Of a stretch of 64,000 nucleotides of DNA, positions 12,250 through 23,595 are shown piece after piece; within the stretch, counting starts at the first letter, position 1; the number at the start of each line of letters is the position of its first letter. The stretch covers positions 1-64,000 of the forward strand of contig CANNZV010000936.1 of NCBI GenBank assembly GCA_947561585.1, given 5' to 3'. The notes under the pieces were generated by a model that ran no database searches, was not told the origin of the DNA, and was given only the letters and a program-made list of their open reading frames with translations. This DNA comes from Caprella mutica. Its lineage: Eukaryota; Arthropoda; Malacostraca; Amphipoda; Caprellidae. Position numbers and translations under genes: made by a program.

Positions 12250-12480
12250 GAGAGTTAGTTATGGTGGGACCGGAAAAGATTAAGAATCTTCTCTGGCCCA
12301 CCATAATCTTCTCTCTAAGATATAGAACGATCTGCAAAAAATATCGTATCTAATAATAAAATAATCTTTAACTATTGATGGCAACTTGGTTAGATTCCCA
12401 GATGAAAAATTATACTGGGACGATGGTAGATTAAGGGAGGCCTTCTTTAACCTTCCGAGGCCCCACCATAACACTGTGTG
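12250..12480. repeat. Palindromic TTATGGTGGG repeats
   Basis: A perfect-looking hairpin lies at about 12258-12307 (arms TTATGGTGGG and CCCACCATAA), followed by a second inverted copy ending GGCCCCACCATAAC near 12475. These belong to the family expanded at 14040-14640. Confidence 0.7.
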
Positions 12481-12659
12481 ACAAATCTATCCCTATAGTT
12501 AGACTGGCGTGTTAGGGTTATTATTTTTTGATGTCATCTGCTGTGTCACACTCGGCATTACTTTGATAAGATGTCCTCATAAACTGATTCAGTGCCAATA
12601 AACGAGTTGTGTGAGAGCTAATAAAAGAAAATAAAGTCCACGCATTCGCTCTTCTTAAA

Positions 12660-13050
12660 GTAATTAGATATCTTGTGCCAGTGTACTTGCCCGTAAAGAA
12701 TAACGTGATATAGTATAGATATTTGTAACTAGTGTACTTGCCTGTTAAGAATGACGTGTTCTCAATAGTGTCAATATTTGTAACTAGTGTATTTGCCCAT
12801 TGAGAATAACGTGTTGTCAATGGTATCGATATTTGTAACTAGTGTACTTGCCCGTTAAGAATAACGTGTTATCAATAGTATCGATATTTGTAACTAGTGT
12901 ACTTGCCCGTTAAGAATAACGTGTTATCAATAGTGTCAATATTTGTAACTAGTGTACTTGCCTGTTAAGAATGACGTGTTCTCAATAGTGTCAATATTTG
13001 TAACTAGTGTATTTGCCCATTGAGAATAACAGATTCTCAATAGTATCAAT
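12660..13050 (-). repeat. Tandem array of Helitron 3' termini, about 7 copies
   Basis: Units of about 55-61 bp each contain CTAGTGTACTTGCCCGTTAA followed by GAATAACG. Read on the minus strand, each is a classical Helitron 3' end: a short hairpin (CGTTA, TTCT loop, TAACG), about 10 bp, then CTAG followed by T. The matching single-copy termini are at 28395-28424, 28525-28554 and 37855-37885. Only the terminus is amplified; no helicase gene is present. Confidence 0.8.
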
Positions 13051-13225
13051 ATTTGTGTAATTTAACTATCCACATTTCTGGTCCCTCAGATTTATCTAAA
13101 GTTATTAATTAAATAATGACGATAATATTATAGCATAGAGTATATAAATTTAAGGACAGAAGTTGTAAAGAGTTTATCAAAATTAAAACTGTATATTTTT
13201 AAATCAATTTACTTCTAATTTTCAT
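13051..13225 (-). repeat. Dispersed repeat abutting the Helitron-end array
   Basis: On the minus strand this matches the intronic segment 37690-37850 (and 48610-48770): AACTCTTTACAAC, then TTTATATACTCTATGC, then ATCTGAGGGACCAGAA. In both places the homology runs directly into the Helitron CTAG end, so this is probably the body of the same element or a shared target. Confidence 0.65.
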
Positions 13226-14039
13226 TTGCCTATTTTTGAATATTTTTTATATACCACCAAATTCGGGATTAGCAAACGAATTATTCTAAGCATATTTGAG
13301 ATATTTATTTTAATTTGAACATAGAACACAGAGTTGGCAATATGATAACATTTTGGTATGAATATATACCATATGACATACGTATTTCAATATTATAAAA
13401 CAAACTGATTATTTAAAACAAAATGACGTAATATTCAAACTGTGTATCTATTCCATTCAGACGTCACTTCGCTAGTAGAAGTAGGTATGGACACTGTGGA
13501 CCGAGAGTAATCGTATTCACAGTTTATTTTCTTTGTACTGGACATATTGATATGCATTTGAGTAGCCTCTCTATAGCTTCAGAGAATACCAATACACTTC
13601 TCCCCATTTCATAAGAGCAGTCTTATTCGACTCTCCCTTTGGACCTTATTTGTAGTGACTCGTCCGCTCTTTTTTTTCTAATCCCCGGACAGTCGTAGTG
13701 GATATGTGCTGGCCGGTGTGAGATCCTTCCCCCGGGGGGCGTTAGTCCACCATTGCCTCTTCCACCACCTCCACACCACTCCCGTATTCAGGCAAATGTG
13801 TACATCTACGAAAAAGGATTAAATTAAAGTATTTACATTGTGTGATAAATTATTTAAACTAAAAAAGGTTTCAAGTCCATACCTTATTTATGCAAGATGT
13901 GAAGTCAATAAATTTGCTGTCCTTGGAATAGAAAAAAAACGTGTTTAAAAATTATAATTAAATTTCATGACCATTAAAATTTAATAAATGAATTTTTTTA
14001 TATATATTTATTTCAGAAGAAATCAGCAAATTTAATTTC
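13226..14039. other. Intergenic DNA with GC-rich islet
   Basis: AT-rich except for about 13600-13800, which contains CCCCCGGGGGGCG and several CpGs. One arm (13467-13497, CGCTAGTAGAAGTAGGTATG) of a long-range inverted repeat with 10118-10148 lies here. No gene recognised. Confidence 0.45.
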
Positions 14040-14640
14040 AGATGTATTCCAAATAAAAATTAAGGCGGGACAGAGAATATTAAGTATGGTACCTTCTCAA
14101 TCATCTATGGCCCCACCAAATTTTTTCTCATGGATAAAAATAATTTGCAGGAGGTTTACCTTTTATATCTACCTACTCTCATATATGGAGCCCTGTGTGA
14201 AAATTATGGTGGGGCCGTAGAAGATTTAAAGCGGGTCCCCTATCAATCTTCTATGGCTCCACCATAACTATAAAAGCGGGATAAAACTTATATATTTTCA
14301 AAACTAGCTCTATATCAAACTGGTAAGTTATGGTGGGGCCATAGAAGATTAAGAGAGAGAGAGTTATGGTGGGGCCATAGAAGATTAAGAGAGAAAGTTA
14401 TGGTGGGGCCATAGAAGATTAAGAGAAAAAGTTATGGTGGGGCCATAGAAGATTAAGAGAAAAAGTTATGGTGGGGCCATAGAAGATTAAGAGAGAAAGT
14501 TATGGTGGGGCCATAGAAGATTAAGAGAAAAAGTTATGGTGGGGCCATAGAAGATTAAGAGAGAAAGTTATGGTGGGGATTAAAAATATTAAATATAATT
14601 CATGCCTAATCTTCTATGGCCCCACCATAACTATACAGTG
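14040..14640. repeat. Palindromic and tandem TTATGGTGGGGCC family
   Basis: Inverted single units (TCTATGGCCCCACCA at 14105; CTTCTATGGCTCCACCATAA at about 14250) flank seven direct units of about 33 bp at 14325-14580 (GTTATGGTGGGGCCATAGAA then GATTAAGAGA). The block closes with an inverted CTTCTATGGCCCCACCATAA at about 14610. The layout, with hairpin-forming ends and a tandem centre, resembles a foldback element. Confidence 0.85.
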
Positions 14641-14764
14641 CAAGGGGGTATAATTTCTATTACCGTACGCTTTAAAATAACAGACTGGGAAGTTATTGAT
14701 CTTAACCTATAGTTGACATGGATCTACACAGAGAGAAGTGGACGGTAGTGTTTGATCTATGAAT

Positions 14765-15690
14765 GCCTGGGGATCTTTACATTAAAATAATAAAGAGATC
14801 TTTACATTAAAATAATACAGAGATCTTTACTTTAAAATAATACAGAGATCTTTACATTAAAATAATAAAGAGATCTTTACTTTAAAATAATACAGAGATC
14901 TTTACATTAAAATAATACAGAGATCTTTACATTAAAATAATAAAGAGATCTTTACATTAAAATAATACAGAGATCTTTACATTAAAATAATACAGAGATC
15001 TTTACATTAAAATAATACAGAGATCTTTACATTAAAATAATACAGAGATCTTTACATTAAAATAATACAGAGATCTTCACATTAAAATAATACAGAGATC
15101 TTTACACTAAAATAATATAGGGATCTTTACATTGAAATAATACAGAGATCTTTACATTAAAATAATACAGAGATCTTTACATTAAAATAATAAAGAGATC
15201 TTTACATTAAAATAATAAAGAGATCTTTACATTAAAATATTAAAGAGATCTTTACATTAAAATAATGAAGAGATCTTTACATTAAAATAATAAAGAGATC
15301 TTTACATTAAAATAATAAAGAGATCTTTACATTAAAATAATAAAGAGATCTTTACATTAAAATAATAAAGAGATCTTTACATTAAAATAATAAAGAGATC
15401 TTTACATTAAAATATTAAAGAGATCTTTACATTAAAATATTAAAGAGATCTTTACATTAAAATAATAAAGAGATCTTTACATTAAAATAATACAGAGATC
15501 TTTACATTAAAATAATAAAGAGATCTTTACATTAAAATAATAAAGAGATCTTTACATTAAAATAATAAAGAGATCTTTACATTAAAATATTAAAGAGATC
15601 TTTACATTAAAATAATAAAGAGATCTTTGCATTAAAATATTAAAGAGATCTTTACATTAAAATATTAAAGAGATCTTTACATTAAAATAA
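14765..15690. repeat. 26-bp minisatellite, about 35 copies
   Basis: The unit is AGAGATCTTTACATTAAAAT plus AATACA or AATAAA. Each unit carries a BglII-type AGATCT palindrome. The CAG/AAG variants cluster, with ACA-type units to the left and AAA-type to the right, indicating local homogenisation. Confidence 0.97.
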
Positions 15691-16785
15691 TATGAAATTA
15701 TATTAATGAAAAAAAAAATTATACTGAAGATATCGAGATAAATACAATTATAATTTTGTGATATTAGTTTATAATTTTATTACCATAATATTTCGCTTAT
15801 TTGCGAGAACACTGTCGTAACTCCAAAACAGCTATTTTTCAGGAGAGGTATTTTGGTACTTGTAATGTACGTACATTTAATGGTATATCGTTAGGACATT
15901 AAGCCTCTCTAGCGGTACATTTACGAGCTATGATTGTGAAACTTTTACCAAAATAATCAGTTTTTTATGATTTATAAGTCATATGATTAATCGAAAATGT
16001 ATTTTGGTGTTTATGACGTTGTTCTTCGTATATCACATTAATTAATTAACGTTATATAAAATTTGTTCACTGATGTAATTCCACAAATCACAGTTTTTCA
16101 TTTTCTATTATTTTCAAATCTTAAAAATTTATCGTAGTCTAATTTAAAATATCTACGAATATTACAATTAGTTAAGTTTCTTTTTGGAAATTAATTCACT
16201 ATGACCAAATCATCTCAGATAGTCTTTCCTCTGACCGTACCAAGTGGTCAATAGTCACCGCCATGCTCTACTGACCACTGGTCCGCCATTGGTCAGTGTA
16301 GTGGTCATCTTTCCATTGGGTTTCAGCCAACCAATCACAGCCCAGTGGTCAGTTTAGGGGTAATTTAATTAGACTTCCATTCGATGGGAGAAAAAAAAAA
16401 AGAATTTTTGCGTTGACCGATTTTTTTGTTAGCAAAAATATCCTTAAAAAAAGTTTAGTAAAAAAAAAAACTTTTTTGATTCAAATTGTTATAATTACTA
16501 AATGATAATTAACATTGAATTTTGGATTTAAATTTTATACATAATTTGTTTTCTATGGTCTGTGATTTATAAAAGATTTAACTAGTAAAATAATCATTTA
16601 CATGCAATAGGTAAATAACATATCAATATCGATTAATATTTTATGTTGGTAAGATATATTGTTTAGTAAATAATGTAAACTTTATTCCTAGTATATTCTT
16701 TTTAAAACAGAATATTAGTTAATCATGATTATAATATTTTTTAACAATAGATTACATTAAAACAAATTTAATTTTAAACGTTAAG
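15691..16785. other. AT-rich intergenic DNA
   Basis: The block contains a diverged copy of the satellite-flank repeat (about 16055-16230) without satellite units. Next comes a GC-richer patch (16205-16370) with repeated GTGGTCA/TGACCAC words and a CCAATCACAG box. No gene recognised. Confidence 0.45.
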
Positions 16786-17385
16786 TCATGTAAAATGACC
16801 TATAGTCATGTAAAATGACCTATTGTCATGTAAAATGACCTAGAGTCATGTCAAATAACCTATATAGTCATGTAAAATGATCTAAGGTCATGTAAAATGA
16901 CCAAAAGTCATGTAAAATGACCAAAAGTCATGTAAAATGACCAAAAGTCATGTAAAATGACCAAAAGTCATGTAAAATGACCAAAAGTCATGTAAAATCA
17001 CCAAAAGTCATGTAAAATGACCAAAAGTCATGTAAAATGACCTAGAGTCATGTAAAATGACCTAGAGTCATGTAAAATGACCTAGAGTCATGTAAAATGA
17101 CCTAGAGTCATGTAAAATGACCTAGAGTCATGTAAAATGACCTAGAGTCATGTAAAATGACCTAGAGTCATGTAAAATGACCTAGAGTCATGTAAAATGA
17201 CCTAGAGTCATGTAAAATGACCTAGAGTCATGTAAAATGACCTAAAGTCATGTAAAATGACCAAAAGTCATGTAAAAGGACCTAGAGTCATGTAAAATGA
17301 CCTAGAGTCATGTAAAATGACCTAGAGTCATGTAAAATGACCTAGAGTCATCTAAAATAACCTAAAGACATATCAAATGACCAAA
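16786..17385. repeat. 20-bp minisatellite, about 30 copies
   Basis: The unit is GTCATGTAAAATGACCTAGA, with a CCAAAA variant forming a contiguous block at about 16890-17040. The core TCATGTAAAATGA is a near-palindrome, so single strands could fold. Confidence 0.97.
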
Positions 17386-18267
17386 GGGTTAAATTAATTC
17401 ATTAAAAGTAATCCTGAAATCATAGAATAACCCACAAAAAATATAAGAATGCTAAGTTTCATGTTAAATGACCTAAAATATAATTAAAATAATAAGTCAA
17501 GCTATAAATAAGTCATGTCAAATAAATGAATTAAATTAACCCAAAATAGCATAAAAATTCACTATCTTCAAGGTACAACCTCTTTATATGTCCTAACTTC
17601 AAAAGCTCATCAAAATCACCCGTAGAATATTGAAAGGTAGTAACTCGATTGTGTTCCAATTTAGAGGACTGGTTAGAGGTGGAAGGGAGAGGACTGGTTA
17701 GAGGTGGAAGGTAGAGGACTGGTTAGAGGTGGAAGGGAGAGGACGGTCTGTAGTGACTTCTTTCTTCTTCAGCAGTGGGATAGTAGAGCTATCCCTGAAG
17801 ACTTCGGGCAGAAAGGACATCCTAGCTTCAACCAGCCAGCCTGATCACTATCTAGTGGTCTGTAGTGGCACATCAGCCCAGTCAAAAAAACTAATAGTCG
17901 GAACATCATCTATTTCGCTGAACATTCACCGGACAATTAAAAATAAAATGAAGTCCATAATTAATAAAGGATAATACACAAAAAAATCGTGATGGCCGAA
18001 ATTTGAAATACAGAAAAATAACGAATCTGGATGACGAAAAATCCCAATATTTTTTTCATGAATCCGATAATATTAAAGGTTACCCGATAGTGGCACACTA
18101 TTATTAGTTATTAACTAACAGATAGTCTATTATTATTCATTTTGATAGAAACAGAGATTATTTTATAGTAATATATAATAATTTTTAGTCGGGAAAGTCT
18201 GAAGAAAAATCATGGATTAGAAGTTTTTTTAATTTTCGATAAATCACAATTAATTTTTCGTCAAATC
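17386..18267. other. Intergenic DNA with short G/A-rich repeat
   Basis: At 17660-17745 a 32-bp direct repeat (GAGGACTGGTTAGAGGTGGA) occurs about three times. A plus-strand frame of 81 codons follows (17729-17974), somewhat GC-richer than its surroundings (Ser/Thr-rich, no domain recognised). I do not call it a gene. Confidence 0.45.
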
Positions 18268-18455
18268 TTTTAATGATCGATAATAATCTTTTAATGATCG
18301 ATAATAATCTTTTGATAATCGATTATAATCTTTTAATAATCGATTATAAAATTTTAATAATCTATCATAATCTTTTAATAATCGATTATAAAATTTTAAT
18401 AATCGATTATAATCTTTTAATAATCGATTATAAAATTTTAGTAATCGATTATAAT
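18268..18455. repeat. 21-bp AT-rich minisatellite, about 9 copies
   Basis: Units resemble ATCTTTTAATAATCGATTAT; ATCGAT/ATTAAT words make each unit partly palindromic. Confidence 0.9.
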
Positions 18456-18583
18456 CACCTACCGAAAGCCGATGGTTGGTGATTATAATTATGGACTACC
18501 TTATTATGGAGCATCAGAATTAATCACCCGATAAAATTTACGAAGCAGGTAAAAAAATTTAAACAGTATTTCTGTTTTTATTA

Positions 18584-18831
18584 CAGTGAAACTCCTCTAT
18601 AGTGGAGTCCTCTATAGTGAATATAGGGTCCTGAGTAAGAGAACTACCCCGTATAGTGAACAAATCCTATAGTCTGCGATGAGTGGACATTATTTCTTTA
18701 AAACTAATGTCCATTCATCGTAGACTAAAGAAAATTTGTTCACTATACGGGGTAGTTCTCTTAACCATGACTCTACATTCACTATATAGGATTTCACTAT
18801 AGAGGAGTTCACTATATAGAGGAGTTCACTG
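18584..18831. mobile_element. pogo-like MITE, 248 bp, TA target duplication
   Basis: Begins CAGTGAAACTCCTCTATAGT and ends ATAGAGGAGTTCACTG, flanked by TA (18582-18583 and 18832-18833). The inner inverted repeat pairs AGAGAACTACCCCGTATAG with CTATACGGGGTAGTTCTCTT. Same family as 12063-12243. Its right terminus runs straight into a tandem array built from the terminus itself. Confidence 0.8.
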
Positions 18832-19158
18832 TAGAGGAGTTCACTATAGAGGAGTTCACTATAGAGGAGTTCACTATAGAGGAGTTCACTATAGAAGAGT
18901 TCACTGTAGAAGAGTTCACTATAGAACATTTCACTATAGAACATTTCACTATAGAACATTTCACTATAGAACAGTTCACTATAGAGCAGTTCACTATAGA
19001 ACAGTTCACTATAGAACATTTCACTATAGAACTGTTCTATAGTGAACAGTTCACTATAGAACAGTTCACTATAGAACATTTCACTATAGAACAGTTCACT
19101 ATAGAACAGTTCACTATAGAACAGTTCACTATAGAATATTTCACTATAGAGGAGTTGT
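18832..19158. repeat. 15-bp array derived from the MITE terminus, about 22 copies
   Basis: Units GAGGAGTTCACTATA and then GAACAGTTCACTATA or GAACATTTCACTATA continue from the MITE end. The first units equal its TIR. Around 19027-19045 the orientation flips briefly (ACTGTTCTATAGTGAACAG), forming a hairpin. Frames encoding YSELF-type pentapeptides are by-products of the 15-bp period. Confidence 0.92.
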
Positions 19159-19707
19159 ACCTAAGAAGGTTTTCTTGGAATGGTCTCACACAAGACTGGT
19201 CAACATTTCGGTAGGTGGCTAGTGACCGCCACGTGGCTTCGGAAAACTGTTTGGGAATTGCGTGAAATCGGGGTGGGGGGGGGGGGGGAGATGGGAGAGG
19301 GGGAAATTGTCAATGATTGAGGGGTAAAGAAGGACGTAATAAAGAAAGGAATTGGGGAGAAAAAAGGAAATATGTATATTATTTATATATATTTTTTTAA
19401 ATTGAAAATATTGTCTCATTAAGAACTTTTCTAAGACAGGAAATATTTTTAAAAAGTTACTATTTATATTGTATAACATAATTACAGAAAATGAATATTT
19501 TATTAAAATTACTATTATAAATAAGGTCGGACAATAATGAATTTTTTATTACTTATAACAAAGATACTGATCTTTATAGGAGATCACTCACTGATCTTTC
19601 AATAATCATACACTCTGCTCTCTGAAGGATCACACACTGATCTTTACTAAGATCACATTCTCTCTCTCTAAGATCACACACTGATCAGAAGATCACTCCT
19701 CCATAAG
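19159..19707. other. Spacer with G run and GATCAC-rich segment
   Basis: A GC-rich islet at 19195-19310 ends in a run of 12-13 G. At 19580-19705 GATCACTCACTGATCTTT-like words repeat irregularly. No gene recognised before 19708. Confidence 0.5.
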
Positions 19708-19831
19708 CTGATCCCGAAAAGTCCTACAAAATCCTGGTCCCAAAGGTCCAGTTCGGTGGCTCCCAAAAATGTAAATTTAATCCTGGAGAAGCTCCAGGGA
19801 CTGGAAATGACTTCATTATTCGAGAGGAACC
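19708..19831 (+). CDS. Candidate internal exon, product unknown
   Basis: A 124-bp GC-richer segment lies between a possible acceptor (CTCCATAAG) and a donor (GTAAGG). It is open for 40 codons plus split codons at both ends: residues start DPEKSYKILVPKVQFGG, continue SQKCKFNPGEAPGTG and end NDFIIREE. Composition and motif variety look protein-like, unlike the repeat-derived frames around it. It ends after the second base of a codon, the phase that exon 1 of the downstream plus-strand cassette gene (36987) requires, so it could be an upstream exon of that gene about 17 kb away. The acceptor tract is weak, an in-frame stop lies just 5' of it, and no family is recognised. Confidence 0.35.
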
Positions 19832-20546
19832 GTAAGGAAAAGCCTCAGTCGCTACTTTCGATTATGAGCAGAGACAATTTATGAGTTTCATTTCTAGCAT
19901 TGCACCTTTTGCAAAATGAGATTTGGTGGTAAAGTCTACGAACATTCTTCCTTGATGATGAACAACACATCAAAACACAGTTTACGATTACTAAAATTCG
20001 GTGTGTGAGTGAAGTAGGAGATTTTAGAATATTGGTAATTTATGTTGGGGTAATAAAATAGAATTTTAGAATATCAGCGGTCTAGGTTACTATAATAAAA
20101 AAGTGAATTAGAATTTTTTACAATATCAGTTACTATGATAAAATAAAGTAATTAAAATATCAGTGGTCTAAGTTATAATAATTTGCTATAAGATATAATA
20201 ATATAATAAGCCATATATCAATAATCTATATGAGATACAAGCCAAGTTCGTTGATTGAAAACTGAGGAAAGCCGTGTAAGTAGAGAGGAAAATGGAGAGC
20301 TGAAGAAGTGACCCCTGAGGGTAAGCTCACCCTCGCCTGGACAGGCCCTCTCTAATTGTGCTCTGGACAGAAGAGAGGGGAGAAGGACAGAAGAGAGGGG
20401 AGACAGATGGACGTCAAACAGTGACAGACAAGAGACAGAGAGGACAGTAGGTAATTTACTGACAGATTCAATTCAAAATTCTTCTCGGTCACATATTGGT
20501 ATATTAAATGGCTGAAATTGTAGTGTGGAAAGATAGATTGGAAGTA
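19832..20546. other. AT-rich DNA with GC-richer patch
   Basis: Positions 20255-20450 are GC-richer with GGACAGAAGAGAGGGGAGA repeated about twice. No supported exon. Confidence 0.45.
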
Positions 20547-20681
20547 GGGTGAGTTACGAATTATCGGTCAGTTTCACATCTTCAGTCACATAAGAAAAAA
20601 ACTATATTATAATAATTAAATAGTTTTTTCTTTCTTATATGACCGAAAATGTGAAATGGACCGATAATTCGTAATTTACCC
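20547..20681. mobile_element. Hairpin MITE, about 135 bp
   Basis: Almost entirely palindromic: GGGTGAGTTACGAATTATCG at the left pairs with CGATAATTCGTAATTTACCC at the right, with inner arms around CATATAAG/CTTATATG. It shares TIRs with the elements at 27434-27992, 38793-38990 and the arms at 37975-38434. No target duplication is clear. Confidence 0.75.
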
Positions 20682-21096
20682 CAAACTTTAAATGATTATC
20701 TTTAACTGATTTAAAAGGAATAATAATAAAATCAGTTTCATATAATAAAAAGAAATATCGACACCACTATTATACGTATTTAAATTACATAAAGTTTTAT
20801 CGACAATGATGACGCCTGTATCGTTCGAAAACGATTTATCCTGCATACATAAGCAAGAGGATTTGAAATAGAATTTAGTTATCGGTATCTTTTACTACGA
20901 TAATATATTGCAAACCATCGAAAAACTAACAAAGTTAAAATGATTTTAACTGAAATATACGAAAATTCAAATATTTTGAAAATTTGATAACGAAAAATGC
21001 ATCTTTTCCCATTTAAAATTATTTTTTATTTCCCCCTATTTATTATTTTTTTTTCTCAATTAATTTTTTTCTTTTTCTTCATCTGAAATGTTTTGA
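20682..21096. other. AT-rich spacer
   Basis: About 415 bp, T-rich toward the following array. Nothing recognised. Confidence 0.5.
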
Positions 21097-22590
21097 AGTT
21101 TCCAGTTGAATTTCTTTAGTTCTTTTCTTTATGATAGACGTAGGAACATCGTCCAGTTGAATTTCTTTAGTTCTTTTCTTTATGACAGACGTAGGAACAT
21201 CGTCCAGTTGAATTTCTTTAGTTCTTTTCTCTATGATAGACGTAGGAACATCGTCCAGTTGAATTTCTTTAGTTCTTTTCTTTATGAAAGACGTAGGAAC
21301 ATCGTCCAGTTGAATTTCTTTAGTTCTTTTCTTTATGACAGACGTAGGAACATCGTCCAGTTGAATTTCTTTAGTTCTTTTCTCTATGATAGACGTAGGA
21401 ACATCGTCCAGTTGAATTTCTTTAGTTCTTTTCTTTATGAAAGACGTAGGAACATCGTCCAGTTGAATTTCTTTAGTTCTTTTCTTTATGAAAGACGTAG
21501 GAACATCGTCCAGTTGAATTTCTTTAGTTTTTTCCTTATGATAGACGTAGGAACATCGTCCAGTTGAATTTCTTTAGTTCTTTTCTCTATGATAGACGTA
21601 GGAACATCGTCCAGTAGTTTTTCTTTAGTTCTTTTCTTTATGAAAGACGTAGGAACATCGTCCAGTTAAATTTCTTTAGTTCTTTTCTTTATGAAAGACG
21701 TAGGAACATCGTCCAGTTATATTTCTTTAGTTCTTTTCTTTATGAAAGACGTAGGAACATCGTCCAGTTAAATTTCTTTAGTTCTTTTCTTTATGAAAGA
21801 CGTAGGAACATCGTCCAGTTGAATTTCTTTAGTTCTTTTCTCTATGATAGACGTAGGAACATCGTCCAGTTGAATTTCTTTAGTTCTTTTTTTATGATAG
21901 ACGTAGGAACATCGTCCAGTTGAATTTCTTTAGTTCTTTTCTTTATGAAAGACGTAGGAACATCGTCCAGTTGAATTTCTTTAGTTCTTTTCTTTATGAA
22001 AGACGTAGGAACATCGTCCAGTTGAATTTCTTTAGTTCTTTTCTTTATGAAAGACGTAGGAACATCGTCCAGTTGAATTTCTTTAGTTCTTTTCTCTATG
22101 ATAGACGTAGGAACATCGTCCAGTAGTTTTTCTTTAGTTCTTTTCTTTATGAAAGACGTAGGAACATCGTCCAGTTAAATTTCTTTAGTTCTTTTCTTTA
22201 TGAAAGACGTAGGAACATCGTCCAGTTATATTTCTTTAGTTCTTTTCTTTATGAAAGACGTAGGAACATCGTCCAGTTAAATTTCTTTAGTTCTTTTCTT
22301 TATGAAAGACGTAGGAACATCGTCCAGTTGAATTTCTTTAGTTCTTTTCTCTATGATAGACGTAGGAACATCGTCCAGTTGAATTTCTTTAGTTCTTTTC
22401 TTTATGAAAGACGTAGGAACATCGTCCAGTTGAATTTCTTTAGTTCTTTTCTTTATGAAAGACGTAGGAACATCGTCCAGTTGAATTTCTTTAGTTTTTT
22501 CCTTATGATAGACGTAGGAACATCGTCCAGTAGAATTTCTTTAGTTCTTTTCCTTATGACAGACGTAGGGACTTCGTCCAGTTGAATCCT
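21097..22590. repeat. 51-bp minisatellite, about 29 copies, with higher-order repeat
   Basis: The unit starts GTTGAATTTCTTTAGTTCTT and ends GACGTAGGAACATCGTCCA. A block of about ten units, marked by AGTAGTTTTTC, GTTAAATTTC and GTTATATTTC variants, is duplicated (near 21613 and again near 22125). Plus-strand frames of up to 153 codons encode a 17-residue repeat (NFFSSFLYDRRRNIVQL), but single-base indels interrupt the register, so coding is unlikely. Confidence 0.97.
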
Positions 22591-23317
22591 AATAAATGTG
22601 ACAGAGGGTGACTCCCTCATTCGATATAAAACCAAAAATGAAACTAAATGATATGAATCGATTTTTGAGCTAGGGGAACCTGACGGTACTCGGACACTCA
22701 CAGTACTCGGACAATGGAGGTAAACAAATATAATGAACCCATCTAAATTATTCAATTGATTTTAAAACTCATTTCCGGGTACTTAGAGTGTTCGAATATT
22801 GCAACATTTTAAAATAACAGTCCAATTTTTTTTATATATATATATAAAAATTTGTATCAACTTATTTACCGTATTTTACCGATATTTTTTAAAATAATAA
22901 ACACCAAAAACTCTATCACTCGGTAACTTGATAGTGTCCGGTGATTGAGTATTCCCCCCATCATCAGTGTCTGCACATCATCCTTGAACCGAATCATCAA
23001 TCTCTTTGAAGAAGACCCTACATTATCAATTCTAAAATTCAATACAGTTCAAAACTGTCGAGTCATGCTATGTCTTACATTCAAAACGTCTAAATGAACT
23101 CAAAAACTAAAGAAAAAAAATACTGTGTAGATGATTGAAATGAAAATACAGGGTGAAAACTGAGTTACCGTTTGTTATGGTATTACCGGATGTTTAAATT
23201 ATGTTTAAATTTGGACATGAGAATATTTAAATTTTGTTCACAATAATGATTAACATTTTTAATGTGTTAACATTTGTTTTTAAATTAGTGATGGAATAAA
23301 ATTACCTGAAGAGTCAA
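22591..23317. other. Intergenic DNA, possible TIR element end
   Basis: TTGATAGTGTCCGGTGATTG then AGTATTCCCCCCAT at about 22929-22962 resembles 31695-31725 (TTCGATAATTGAGTATTCAC). It may be a terminus of an undefined TIR family. Otherwise no feature. Confidence 0.4.
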
Positions 23318-23595
23318 TGTTGTATGTCCTTCAACATGTCCATCGTATGTCCTTCAACATGTCCATCGTATGTCCTTCAACATGTCCATCGTATGTCCTT
23401 CAACATGTCCATCGTATGTCCTTCAACATGTCCATCGTATGTTCTTCAACATGTCCATCGTATGTCCTTCAACATGTCCATCGTATGTTCTTCAACATGT
23501 CCATCGTATGTCCTTCAACATGTCCATCGTTTGTCCTTCAACATGTCCATCGTTTGTCCTTCAACATGTCCATCGTATGTTCTTCAACATGTTCA
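23318..23595. repeat. 23-bp minisatellite, 12 copies
   Basis: The unit is CATGTCCATCGTATGTCCTT plus CAA, with sparse T/C and A/T variants. All three plus-strand frames stay open because of composition; they are not separate genes. Confidence 0.96.

Noticed and set aside
21106..22585. Frames encoding NFFSSFLYDRRRNIVQL repeats
   Set aside because: The 51-bp period keeps the frame open, but several units have 1-2 base indels that break it, with no promoter or splice context.
22453..23040. Possible second exon (minus strand, starting GGTCTTCTTCAAAG) for the gene candidate at 23945
   Set aside because: It is phase-compatible, but the segment overlaps a likely TIR-element end and the frame runs into low-complexity sequence.
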